Source: Natronosporangium hydrolyticum (lineage in GTDB: Bacteria > Actinomycetota > Actinomycetes > Mycobacteriales > Micromonosporaceae). From it: a stretch of 64,000 nt of DNA. Positions 15,498 to 25,100 of the stretch are shown in pieces (within the stretch, counting starts at the first letter, position 1; each line of letters starts with the position of its first letter). The notes beneath the pieces were generated by a model that made no database searches, was not told where the DNA came from, and saw only the letters and a list, made by a program, of their open reading frames with translations. The position numbers and the translations under genes were made by a program. Location of the stretch: assembly GCF_016925615.1 (NCBI RefSeq), contig NZ_CP070499.1, forward strand, positions 1,364,001-1,428,000, read 5' to 3'.

Positions 15498-15535
15498 CTT
15501 GATAAATCAATCGTTAGCCTAACTCAACGATCAAG
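15498..15535. promoter_or_regulatory. Nested dyad operator region, DoxX/MarR
   Basis: Several dyads overlap here: an outer CTTGAT (15498-15503) with ATCAAG (15530-15535), an inner ATCGTT (15510-15515) with AACGAT (15526-15531), the palindrome TTGATAAATCAA (15499-15510) and GTTAGCCTAAC (15513-15523). MarR dimers bind such AT-rich palindromes, and the site would cover both divergent promoters. Confidence 0.6.
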
Positions 15536-15571
15536 CGGTGTCTACAGACGTCCCCCTGTTATTGTGTAGAA

Positions 15572-16075
15572 GTGGAGAGCGTCAGAGGGGCAGGCATCAC
15601 CGACAGCCTCTCCTTGCTGCTGGCTAAACGTGGCCTACTGACCGATGCCCGGCTCCGGGGCGCGCTGGGCGTCACCAAACTGTCGCCGCGGCACGTGACG
15701 GTGTTGGCCCATCTCGAGCCCGAGCCGACCTGCCAGCAGCAGCTGGTCGAGCTGCTTGAGGTTGACCCGAGTGTGCTCGTCGCGATCCTGAACGACCTTG
15801 AGAGCGCCGATCTGCTCCGGCGCCGGCGCGATCCGACCGACCGGCGCCGGCACATCGTCGAGCTGACCGCAGCCGGCGGTGAGGCGCTCGCGACCACCGC
15901 GAAGGTGCTGGCGGAGGTCGAAGACGAGCTGTTCAGCGACCTCTCGGCGGCGGAGCGAGGGCTACTCGGTGAGCTGTTGCGCCGGGTCGTGCCCCGCTCC
16001 GGGCAGTGCCAGGCGAGGGCGTTGTCGGCAGCGCAGCCGGGGGTCGACCTGCCGGACGAGGTCCACGCTCGCTGA
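15572..16075 (+). CDS. MarR-family transcriptional regulator
   Basis: A 167-residue winged-helix regulator. The recognition region reads CQQQLVELLEVDPSVLVAILNDLESADLLRRRRDPTDRRRHIVELT, with the DPTDRRR wing motif characteristic of MarR. The start is GTG 15572; no clear ribosome site precedes it, so a leaderless message is possible. It is divergent from the DoxX gene, and 74 bp separate its stop from the convergent ABC exporter. It probably represses the DoxX gene and itself in response to a small phenolic or oxidant; the ligand is unknown. Confidence 0.88.
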   Translation: MESVRGAGITDSLSLLLAKRGLLTDARLRGALGVTKLSPRHVTVLAHLEPEPTCQQQLVELLEVDPSVLVAILNDLESADLLRRRRDPTDRRRHIVELTAAGGEALATTAKVLAEVEDELFSDLSAAERGLLGELLRRVVPRSGQCQARALSAAQPGVDLPDEVHAR

Positions 16076-16149
16076 CCTTCGGGCCAGGGATCCTTCGGGC
16101 CAGCGATCCGGCGAGCGCCGCCCGCCCGGTCGGCGAGCGTCGCCGAGGA

Positions 16150-18036
16150 TCAACCCACCGGCAGGGCCGGTTCCGTTGGGTTGGCGAACTGGGTCCGGTG
16201 CAGCTCCGCGTAGCGGCCACCGGCGGCGATCAGGTCGGCGTGGCGCCCCTGCTCCACGATCCGCCCCTCGTCGATCACCAGGATCTGGTCGGCGGCCCGG
16301 ATCGTCGAGAGCCGGTGCGCGATCACCAGTGCGGTCCGGCCGGCCAGCGCCTCGGCCAGCGCCGCCTGGACCGCCGCCTCCGACTCGGCGTCCAGGTGCG
16401 CGGTCGCCTCGTCCAGCACCACCACCCGAGGCTGCGCCAGCAGCAGCCGGGCGATGGTCAGCCGCTGGCGTTCCCCGCCGGAGAGCCGGTAGCCGCGCTC
16501 GCCCACGACCGTGTCGAGCTGGTCGGGCAGTTCTCGCACCAGATCGGCCAGCCGGGCCCGGTCCAGAGCCTGCCACAGCTCGGTGTCGGTCGCCGCCGGG
16601 TTCGCCAGTCGTAGGTTCGCCGCGACCGTGTCGTGGAAGAGGTGCCCGTCCTGAGTGACCACCCCGACGGTCCGGCGGATGGTCTCGAACGACAGCTCCC
16701 GGAGGTCCACCCCGCCCAATCGGACAGCCCCGCTGTCTACGTCGTAGAGCCGGCTGGTGAGCGCGCCGATCGTGGACTTGCCGGCGCCGGAGGCTCCGAC
16801 CAGCGCCACCACCTGGCCCGGCTCGGCCCGGAAGGAGACGCCGTGCAGCACTTGCACCCCACCGCGCTGGTCCAGCACCGCCACCTCCTCCAGCGACGCC
16901 AGTGAGACCTCCTCGGCGGCCGGGTAGCTGAAGCGGACCTCGTCGAACTCCACCGGAACCGCGCCGGCCGGCAGTGACCTCGGCTGCGCCGGCTCGGTGA
17001 GCAGCGGTTTGAGGTCCAGCACCTCGAAGACCCGCTCGAAGCTGACTAGCGCGGTCATCAGCTCGACCCGGGCGCTGGCCAGCCCGGTCAGCGGCGCGTA
17101 GAGCCGGGTGAGCAGCAACGCCAGCGCCACCAGGGTGCCGGCGTCGAGGGCGCCGGTCAACGCGAAGAAGCCGCCCAGGCCGTAGACCAGGGCCAACGCC
17201 AGGGCCGAGACCAGGGTAAGGGCGGTGATGAAGGTCCACTGCACCATGGCGGTGCGGACTCCGATGTCGCGTACCCGGCTGGCGCGGGCGTCGAACGCGG
17301 CAGCCTCCTCATCGGGGCGGCCGAACAGCTTCACCAGGGTGGCGCCGGCGGCGGAGAAGCGTTCGGTCATCTGGGTGGTCATGGTGGCGTTGTGCCGCGC
17401 GGCTTCCCGTTCCAGGCCGGCGACCCGCCGGCCGAGCCGCTGCGCCGGCGCTACGAAAATCGGCAGCAATACCAGCGCGAGCAGCGTGAGCTGCCAGGAG
17501 AGCAGCAGCATCGCCGCGAGCGTGAGCACGAGCGCCACCACGTTGCCAACCACACTGGAGAGAGTCTCGCTGAACGCCCGCTGGGCCGCGATCACGTCGT
17601 TGTTGAGTCGGCTGACCAGCGCACCGGTGCGGGTCCGGGTGAAGAAGGCGATCGGCATCCGCTGGACGTGGGCGAAGACCGCGTTGCGCAGGGTCAGGAT
17701 CAGCCCTTCGCCGATCCGGGCCGACAGCCAGCGGCTGATCATCCCGAACCCGGCCTCGGCGATCGCGATCGCCGCGATCGCCAGCGCGAGCCCGACCACT
17801 ACCGCCGGCTCGCTGCCGGCCACGATCTCGGTCACCACCCGGCCGGCGAGCAGCGGCGTCGCGACCGCCAGTGCGGCGGTGACCACGGTGACCGCCAGGA
17901 AGACCAGCAGCTCCCGCCGGTACGGGCGGGCGAACCCGACGATGCGCCGGAGCACCGCCCGGGTCACCGGGCGGCGCTGCTCTTCCTGGTGCATCGCGTG
18001 GTAGAGCGAATTCCAGGCGGCGGTCTCTATACTCAT
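16150..18036 (-). CDS. ABC exporter, fused permease-ATPase (MsbA/MdlB-like half transporter)
   Basis: A 628-residue half transporter. Residues about 35-330 hold six membrane helices (ELLVFLAVTVVTAALAVATPLL and others) and the NBD-coupling loop SRLNNDVIAAQRAFSET. Residues about 370-610 form the ATPase: Walker A GASGAGKST, signature LSGGERQR, Walker B VVLDEATAHLD and the H-loop VIAHRLSTI. It probably works as a homodimer that exports lipids, peptides or drugs. It is single here, divergent from the thioredoxin-TPR gene. The upstream region holds TGAAG-CCGA-CTTCA (18078-18091) and CCTACCGTAGG (18064-18074) dyads that may be regulatory. Substrate unknown. Confidence 0.92.
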   Translation of the reverse strand: MSIETAAWNSLYHAMHQEEQRRPVTRAVLRRIVGFARPYRRELLVFLAVTVVTAALAVATPLLAGRVVTEIVAGSEPAVVVGLALAIAAIAIAEAGFGMISRWLSARIGEGLILTLRNAVFAHVQRMPIAFFTRTRTGALVSRLNNDVIAAQRAFSETLSSVVGNVVALVLTLAAMLLLSWQLTLLALVLLPIFVAPAQRLGRRVAGLEREAARHNATMTTQMTERFSAAGATLVKLFGRPDEEAAAFDARASRVRDIGVRTAMVQWTFITALTLVSALALALVYGLGGFFALTGALDAGTLVALALLLTRLYAPLTGLASARVELMTALVSFERVFEVLDLKPLLTEPAQPRSLPAGAVPVEFDEVRFSYPAAEEVSLASLEEVAVLDQRGGVQVLHGVSFRAEPGQVVALVGASGAGKSTIGALTSRLYDVDSGAVRLGGVDLRELSFETIRRTVGVVTQDGHLFHDTVAANLRLANPAATDTELWQALDRARLADLVRELPDQLDTVVGERGYRLSGGERQRLTIARLLLAQPRVVVLDEATAHLDAESEAAVQAALAEALAGRTALVIAHRLSTIRAADQILVIDEGRIVEQGRHADLIAAGGRYAELHRTQFANPTEPALPVG

Positions 18037-18180
18037 TGCCGAGCTCCCTCCGGTAGTGGCCTGCCTACCGTAGGAGGTGAAGCCGACTTCAAGGCAAGGA
18101 CGCGAGGGCGCGGGACATTAGCATCGGTGGCGCCCGGTGTCGAGAGCCGATCCGCGGCGCGCGTGCGAGACTAGACAACC

Positions 18181-19104
18181 ATGAGCGACCCACGAGACAG
18201 CCAGTCGATCTTCACGCGTGGCGCCGTCGACCTCAGTGCGCTCCGGGCCCAGGCGACCGCTCCGGCGGCGCCGTCCCGCCCGCCCGCCGCCGGCTCGGCG
18301 GCGGGTGGCGCCGCAACCGGTGGCGGCGCCGGTGCAGTGATCATCGACGTTACCGAGGCCACGTTCCAGACCGAGGTGTTGGAACGCTCGCTCACCACCC
18401 CGGTGGTGATCGACTTCTGGGCGGAGTGGTGCGGGCCATGTAAGCAGCTCTCGCCGGTGCTGGAGAAGCTCGCCAGCGAACACGACGGCGCCTGGGTGCT
18501 GGCCAAGATCGACGTTGACAGCAACCCAAGACTGGCGCAGATGTTCCGGGTGCAGGGCATCCCGATGGTGTATGCGGTCGTCAACGGGCAGCCGTTGGAC
18601 GCCTTCAGCGGGGTGGTGCCCGAGGCGCAGCTGCGGCAGTGGCTCGACGCCGTGCTCAAGGCCGGCGGCGGCGCCGCGCCGGAGCCCGCAGCCGACCCCC
18701 GGCTCGACGAGGCCGACCAGGCACTGCTCGCCGGCGACCTGGACGGCGCCGAACGGGCGTACCAGAAGATCTTGTCCGAGTCGCCCGGCGACGCTGCGGC
18801 GGAGGCCGGTGTCGCGCAGGTCACGCTCGCCCGGCGGACCGACGGCGCCGACCCCACGGCGGTCCTCGCCGCGGCCCAGGCTACGCCCGACGATGTCGAC
18901 GCACAGCTGCTCGCCGCCGACGTCGAGGTGCTCAGTGGCCAGGCAGAGGCGGCCTACCGGCGGCTGGTGGAGTTGGTCCGCCGCGTGGAACCAGCGCAGC
19001 GGGAGCGGATCCGGGAACATCTGGTCTCGCTCTTCGCCATCGCCGGCCCTGACGATCCCGCGGTGGCGGCGGCCCGGCGGGCCCTCGCCAGCGCGCTCTT
19101 CTAA
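18181..19104 (+). CDS. Thioredoxin-domain protein with TPR-like C-terminus (CnoX/YbbN-like)
   Basis: A 307-residue cytoplasmic protein. A variable Ala/Gly-rich N-terminus precedes a thioredoxin domain (about 55-160) with active site WCGPCK and the cis-proline segment QGIPMVYAV. The C-terminal half is tetratricopeptide-like (DEADQALLAGDLDGAERAYQKIL, DVDAQLLAADVEVLSGQAEAAYRRL). This matches the YbbN/CnoX family, redox-linked holdases that deliver clients to GroEL. No clear ribosome site precedes the ATG, so a leaderless start is possible. The arginase-family gene begins 23 bp after its stop, which suggests co-transcription. Confidence 0.9.
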   Translation: MSDPRDSQSIFTRGAVDLSALRAQATAPAAPSRPPAAGSAAGGAATGGGAGAVIIDVTEATFQTEVLERSLTTPVVIDFWAEWCGPCKQLSPVLEKLASEHDGAWVLAKIDVDSNPRLAQMFRVQGIPMVYAVVNGQPLDAFSGVVPEAQLRQWLDAVLKAGGGAAPEPAADPRLDEADQALLAGDLDGAERAYQKILSESPGDAAAEAGVAQVTLARRTDGADPTAVLAAAQATPDDVDAQLLAADVEVLSGQAEAAYRRLVELVRRVEPAQRERIREHLVSLFAIAGPDDPAVAAARRALASALF

Positions 19105-19127
19105 CCCCGACGCCCCGGCCACCCCTG

Positions 19128-20144
19128 ATGAACCGCCGCATCGCTGTCCTTGACGCCCCGTCCAATCTCGGCCTGCGCCCGCCGAGCCCGGGCACCGTGC
19201 CGGGCTGCGCCAAGGCGCCCGGGGCGTTGCGAGACCACGGGCTGGTGGCGCGGCTCGGGGCCCGGGACGCCGGTTGCGTCACCCCGCCCCGGTACGACCC
19301 GAGTGGCTGGCGGCCCGGGGACGGGGTGTGCCAGGCCGAACAGATCAGCGAGTATTCGACCCGATTAGCCGACCGGATCGGGGCGATCCTCGACGCCGAC
19401 GAGTTCCCGCTCGTGCTCGGCGGGGACTGTTCGATCCTGATCGGGGCGGCGGTGGCGGCGCACCGGCTCGCCGCCGAGCTGGACGGCCGGCCCGGTCTGG
19501 TCTTCGTCGATGGCCACTCCGACTTCCGGCACCCGGGCAACGCCGCCTACGTCGGCGCCGCGGCCGGGGAAGATCTTGCCCTGGTCACCGGCCGCGGCCA
19601 GGTGGAGCTCGCCGGTATCGAGCATCGGCGGCCGTACCTGCGCGATACCGATGTGGTGGTGCTCGGGATCCGGGGCCACGACGAGTACCGGATGGATCTG
19701 CAGGCGGCCGGCATGGCGGTCCGGCCGGTGCCGGAGCTGCGCACCGAGGGGCCGGCCCGGACCGCCGCCTGGGCGCGGGAGCGCCTGACCGACTGCGTCG
19801 GCTTCTGGGTCCACATCGACATCGACGTGCTCGACCCGGCGGTGATGCCGGCGGTGGACGCCCCGGACGACGGCGGCATCGCCCACCGGGAGCTGGAGCT
19901 GTTGATCGCCGGGCTGGTCAGCGATGTGTCGTGCCTGGGGTTGGAGCTGACCGTCTTCGATCCGGACCATGACCCGGCCGGCGGCTACGCCGGCGAGGTG
20001 GTGGACATGTTGGTGGCTGCGCTCACCGCCGGACAGCCGGCCAGCGTCACGCCGGTCAGCGCCACGCCGGCGAGTTCGCCGCCGGGCAGCCCACCGCCGG
20101 GCAGCCCACCGCCGGGCAGCGCGGAGCCGGAACCGGCCAGCTGA
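19128..20144 (+). CDS. Arginase/agmatinase-family hydrolase
   Basis: A 338-residue ureohydrolase-fold protein. The metal motifs are recognisable: LGGDCSIL (normally GGDHS), VDGHSDF (DAHxD) and HIDIDVLDP (SxDxDxxDP). The first manganese ligand histidine is thus Cys, which may change metal preference or activity; the other aspartates and His of the centre remain. The last 30 residues are a Pro/Gly/Ser tail encoded by 15-bp tandem repeats (20079-20123). It follows the thioredoxin-TPR gene closely and converges with the PBP gene (6 bp gap). The substrate could be agmatine, guanidino acids or formiminoglutamate; sequence does not decide. Confidence 0.82.
   Translation: MNRRIAVLDAPSNLGLRPPSPGTVPGCAKAPGALRDHGLVARLGARDAGCVTPPRYDPSGWRPGDGVCQAEQISEYSTRLADRIGAILDADEFPLVLGGDCSILIGAAVAAHRLAAELDGRPGLVFVDGHSDFRHPGNAAYVGAAAGEDLALVTGRGQVELAGIEHRRPYLRDTDVVVLGIRGHDEYRMDLQAAGMAVRPVPELRTEGPARTAAWARERLTDCVGFWVHIDIDVLDPAVMPAVDAPDDGGIAHRELELLIAGLVSDVSCLGLELTVFDPDHDPAGGYAGEVVDMLVAALTAGQPASVTPVSATPASSPPGSPPPGSPPPGSAEPEPAS
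20079..20123. repeat. 15-bp coding tandem repeat, three copies
   Basis: Three units of CCGCCGGGCAGCCCA (the last ends GCG) encode PPGSP-type pentapeptides at the C-terminus of the arginase-family protein. The copy number could vary among strains. Confidence 0.85.
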
Positions 20145-20150
20145 GCCAGG

Positions 20151-22049
20151 TCACTCCGCGAGGGTGCGAAGGAACTCACCCGCTAGCGGCACCGCCGCCC
20201 CGGAACCGGATCGGCCGTCGACGACGAAGACCGCCACCGCCAGGTCGTCCTGCCAACCCACGAACCAGCCGTGGGTCTCCTCTCCCGCCTCGGCGGTGCC
20301 GGTCTTGCCGAAGACGTCGCCGCCGGGGACATCGGCCAGCGCTTCGGCGGTGCCGCCGGTCACCACCGCCCGCAGCGCCCGATGGAGGTCGGCCACCGCA
20401 GGGTCCGACAGGTCCGCCGGCGCTGGCTGGTCCGCCGCCGGGTCCACCACCAGGGTCGGGGGCAGCCAGGCACCGCGGGCGACCGCCGCGGTGGCGGCGG
20501 CCATAGCCGCTGGCGACACCTGGGTCTGACCCTGCCCGAACGCGGCCACTGCCTGATCCAGCGCGGACCCGCCGGCCGGAACCGAGCCGGTGAAGGTCTC
20601 CAGCCCGAGGTCCCAATCGCCACCGAGCCCGAGCGACCCGGCGGCGGTGGCCAGGCCGTCGTCGCCCAGCTGCGGCGCGACGGTGGCGAACGCGGTGTTG
20701 CAGGAGATCGCCATCGCCTCCTGGAACGGCACCTCACCCCGGCCCCCGGAGAACGCGTTGCTGATGGTGAACCCGTCGATGGTCAGCTCCTCCGGGCAGG
20801 GCACCTCGCTGTCGAGTTCGAGTTCGCCGGCGGCGAGCAGCTGGTAGCCGCTGACCATCTTGAAAGTGGAGCCCGGCGGCACCGACGCGGTCAGCGCCAG
20901 GTTGACCGGGTGCGCCTCGTCGCCCTCGGTGTTGGCGACCGCCAGCACCGACCCGTCGCTGATCCGGATCGCGACCAGCGCCGCCGGCTTCGATTCGGCG
21001 GCCAGCGCCGCCTCGGCGGCGCTCTGAACATCGGCGTCGAGGGTGGTGGCGATGTCCTGGCCCGATTCGGGGTCCACCCGGTCCAGCTCGATCTCGGTCA
21101 CCTCATCGCCGGGCGAGGGCCGGGCGATCACCACCGCCTGCCCGGTCACCCCCCGCAGTTGCTCGTCATAGTGCCCGGACAGGCCGCCGTACCCCACCTG
21201 GTCGCCGGGGGCGAAGGCTCCCGGCTGCTGTTCCATCACCTCGGCCGTCACCTCGCCGACGGTGCCCAGCAACGCCCGGGCGAAGGTACGGGTGGGGGCG
21301 AGGTGCCGTTCCTCCTCCCGGGTCTGGACCCCGGGCAGGTCGCCGATCTCGTCGGCGATCTCGTCGTACTCGTCCTGGCGGAGCGTGATGACCGGGACGA
21401 AGAGGTCATCGTCGCGGGCTTCGTCCACCCGGTCCGGCAGGTCTGACAGGTCCAGCTCGTGCCCGAGTTCGGCGAGGGCTGACGTGAGCCGGTCGGCCAG
21501 CTCGGCAACCTCGTCGGCCTGGCTGGGCCAGATCCCGACCTCGGTGATCGGCTGGGCGGTCACCAGCGGGTCGCCGGCGGCGTCGAGGATCTCGCCGCGG
21601 GCGGCGGCGAGCCGGCGCAGCCGCAGCTGGTCCCCGTCGAGCAGCTCCGGGTGGAGCACTGCCGGCTGCCAGATCACGTGCCAGTCACCGTCCCGTTCGG
21701 TGAGCCGCACCGACGTCTCGTACGCCCAACTCGCGCCGCCCGGCAGGGGCCACGCCACGGTGATCGGAGCGGTGGCGTTCTCGCCTGATTCATCGAGTTC
21801 GCCAGCGGTCAGTTCGGGTGGCTGCTCGTGCAGATCGCCGCTGGCCTCGGCCAGCGCTTCGGTCACCTGCTCGGCGGCGACCGGCTCACCAGTCGGGGTG
21901 ACGAAGGGCACGTCTGCGGCTCGCCCCTCCGACCAGCCGTCGAGGAAGGCCGACAGCGTCGCTTCCGCCCCGCTGTCTCGGCTGCACGCCGCAGCGAGGC
22001 CGGCGACCAGGCAGATGACCAGGGACGAAGCGGCCAGTCGGCGACGCAT
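20151..22049 (-). CDS. Lipoprotein penicillin-binding protein with NTF2-like (MecA_N) domain
   Basis: A 632-residue peptidoglycan DD-transpeptidase. The signal peptide ends in a lipobox LAAAC, so the protein is a membrane-anchored lipoprotein facing out. Residues about 30-145 are an NTF2-like MecA_N domain, then a PBP dimer domain, then the transpeptidase with SxxK in PPGSTFKMVSG, SxN in AISCNTAFA and KTG in VFGKTGTAEAG. All three active-site motifs are intact. AAGGAG precedes the ATG at 22049. This architecture resembles S. aureus PBP2a and actinobacterial relatives and may confer low beta-lactam affinity, but that is not shown by sequence. The gene is convergent with the arginase-family gene. 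Confidence 0.92.
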   Translation of the reverse strand: MRRRLAASSLVICLVAGLAAACSRDSGAEATLSAFLDGWSEGRAADVPFVTPTGEPVAAEQVTEALAEASGDLHEQPPELTAGELDESGENATAPITVAWPLPGGASWAYETSVRLTERDGDWHVIWQPAVLHPELLDGDQLRLRRLAAARGEILDAAGDPLVTAQPITEVGIWPSQADEVAELADRLTSALAELGHELDLSDLPDRVDEARDDDLFVPVITLRQDEYDEIADEIGDLPGVQTREEERHLAPTRTFARALLGTVGEVTAEVMEQQPGAFAPGDQVGYGGLSGHYDEQLRGVTGQAVVIARPSPGDEVTEIELDRVDPESGQDIATTLDADVQSAAEAALAAESKPAALVAIRISDGSVLAVANTEGDEAHPVNLALTASVPPGSTFKMVSGYQLLAAGELELDSEVPCPEELTIDGFTISNAFSGGRGEVPFQEAMAISCNTAFATVAPQLGDDGLATAAGSLGLGGDWDLGLETFTGSVPAGGSALDQAVAAFGQGQTQVSPAAMAAATAAVARGAWLPPTLVVDPAADQPAPADLSDPAVADLHRALRAVVTGGTAEALADVPGGDVFGKTGTAEAGEETHGWFVGWQDDLAVAVFVVDGRSGSGAAVPLAGEFLRTLAE

Positions 22050-22187
22050 CGGAGCTCCTTAACTCAGTGAGCGGCGGGGTCGTTGCGCTTAGTGTCCGTC
22101 ATTGGTATGCGTGAGGTGTATCGGGGACCTGGCTAAGCTGGGCAGGTGGAGCCCACAACGGCGTGGGCGCTAAGGAGAGTAGGGCTG

Positions 22188-25100
22188 ATGGTCCAGCGTG
22201 CGGCCACCGAGTCCAGTCGTGGGGTGCCCAGCGAGCTGGGCACCGAAGATTTCCACGCGGGTAGCTCGGTCCACACCTATTACGAGGACACCGACGTCTC
22301 CGGCGGGGCCGGTTTCGACGACGAGTTCGGCGACGGTCTCGTGCCCGCCGTGTCGAGCGCGGAACAACTGATCAGCGCGGCGATCGCCGCCGCTGGCGAC
22401 GATCTTGAGACCGCCCGACTCATCGCCCGATATTGGCGATTCGCCCCTGACGAAGAGCTAGTGGACCGGGAGCCGCAAGAGCTGCTCGACGCGGCCGTGG
22501 CCCACCTGGAGCTGGCCCGGCAGCGGCTAGCGGGGCAGCTGAAGCTGCGGGTCAGCGCACCCGGCGAGGACTCGCGGACCGTGATCGACATCGTCGTGGA
22601 CGACATGCCGTTCCTGGTCGACTCAGTGACCGGCGCGATCACCGCCCGCAACCTGGACGTGCATCTGCTAGTGCATCCGCTGGTGGTGGTTCGCCGGACT
22701 CCGCTCGGCGCGTTGCAGGAGGCGGCGGCGGAGGTCGAGCCGGACGACGCGATCGCCGGCGACCTGGTCGAGAGCTGGATCCACCTGGAGATCGACCCGG
22801 TCCGGGATTCGGCGGAGCTCGCCGCGCTCGAGTCCGAGCTGCATCAGGTGCTCACCGACGTACGAGAGTCGGTGGAGGACTGGCCAAAGATGCGCGCCGC
22901 CGCGCTCGCGATCGCGGATGAGCTGGCGAGTGTGCCCCGTCCGCCGGTGCCAGAGAAAGACATCAGCGACTCGATCGCGCTGCTCCGCTGGCTCGCCGCC
23001 GACCACTTCACCTTCCTCGGCTACCGGGAGTATGAGCTCGTCGAGGAGCCGGACCCGACCGAGTCGACCGGTGAGCCGGTCACCATGCTGGTCGCCACCG
23101 GCGGCACCGGGCTGGGGATACTCCGCAACGACCAGACCCGGCCGCGGGTGCTCTCATCGATGAGCCCGGAGGCGTACGCGAAGGTCTTCGAACGGCGCCT
23201 GCTCATCATCACCAAGGCGAACTCCCGCGCCACCGTCCACCGCAACGCGTACCTCGACTACATCGGACTAAAAATGTTCGACGCCGACGGGGTTGTGGTG
23301 GGGGAGCGTCGATTCATCGGGCTGTTCACCTCGTCCGCGTACCGCAGCAGTGTGCAGGATCTGCCGGTGGTCCGGCGGAAGGTCGCCGAGGTGTTGGAGC
23401 GCTCCGGTCTTTCGCCGCGCAGCCACTCCGGCAAGGACCTGTTGGAGATTCTGGAGAGCTACCCCCGTGACGAGCTCTTCTCGATCTCGACCGACGACCT
23501 CTACCGGGCGGTCATCGGGGTGCTGCGGATGGCCGGTCGGCGACAGCTGCGGGTCTTTCTCCGGAAGGACCACTATGGCCGGTTCATCTCTTGCCTGATC
23601 TACCTGCCTCGGGACCGGTTCACTACCAGCAATCGGCTGAAGATGCAGGAGATCCTGCTGGCGCAGCTGCACGGGGTGGGGGTGGACTACACCACCCGGG
23701 TCACCGAGTCGCTGCTGGCGAGGGTCCACTTCATCGTCCGGACCGATCCGGCGAAGCCGCCAGCGCACGTCGACCCGGACGCGCTCGCCGAACGGTTGGC
23801 TGAGGCCACCCGGCTCTGGTATGACGACCTGGCGTTGGTGCTCGGCCGGAAACTCGGCGACGAACAGACCAAGTGGCTGTTCACTCGCTACCGGGATGCG
23901 TTCCCTGAGTCCTATAAGGATCATCATACCCCCCATGAGGCGGTCAAGGACCTCGCCAAGCTGGAGCTGCTGGAGGACTCCGGGCAGCTGGAGATGCACC
24001 TGTTCCAGCGGCGCGGCGACGACAGCGTCCGATTCAAGATCTACCGGTTCGGCGAACCGATGAGCCTCTCGGCGGTGCTGCCGGTGCTGCACTCGCTCGG
24101 AGTACGGGTGACCGACGAGCACCCGTACGAGATCACCCGCGACGACGGCATCGCCTACCTGTACGACTTTGGGCTGCAGCTGCCCCCGGACGCCCGCCGC
24201 CCGGCGGACGTGCGGGGCCAGGTCGAGAACGCGTTCTCCACCGCCTGGCGCGGCGAGGCCGAAGTGGACGATTTCAACGCGCTGGTGCTACGGGCCGGGC
24301 TGAGCTGGCGACAGGTAGTGGTGCTGCGGGCGTACGCGAAGTATCTCCGGCAGGCGGGCACCGTCTTCTCCCAGGAGTATCTGCAGACGACCCTCTGCGC
24401 GTACCCGAAGGTCGCCGCGCTCCTCGTGGCGATCTTCGAGGCTCGCTTCGACCCCTGGTACGACGAGGCCGAGCAGCCCCGACCGCAGCGGGTGCGGGAA
24501 CTGACCGCCGAGCTGGAGAGCTCCCTCGACGAGGTGCACAGCCTCGACCAGGACCGGATCATCCGGTCCTATCTCGGGCTCATCCAGGCCACCGTCCGTA
24601 CCTCCTTCTTCCAGCGGGGGCAGCACGGCCGGCCCAAGTCCTATGTAGCGCTGAAGCTGGACCCCCGGGCCCTGCCGGAGCTGCCGCAGCCCCGGCCACG
24701 GTTCGAGATCTTCGTCTACTCGCCTCGGTTCGAAGGCGTACACCTGCGGTTCGGGCTGGTGGCCCGGGGCGGGCTGCGCTGGTCCGACCGGCGCGACGAC
24801 TTCCGCACCGAGATCCTCGGGCTGGTCAAGGCCCAGGAGGTCAAGAACGCGGTGATCGTGCCCGCCGGCGCCAAAGGTGGTTTCGTGCTCAAGCAGCCGC
24901 CGGCCGACGGCGAGGCCCGCCGGGCGGAGGCGGTCGCCTGCTACCGGCAGTTCATCTCCGGCCTGCTCGACGTCACCGACAACCTGGTCGGCGGGCAGGC
25001 GGTGCCGCCGCCCGCGGTGGTCCGCCACGACGGCGACGACCCGTACCTGGTGGTCGCCGCCGACAAGGGCACCGCGACCTTCTCGGACCTCGCCAACGAA

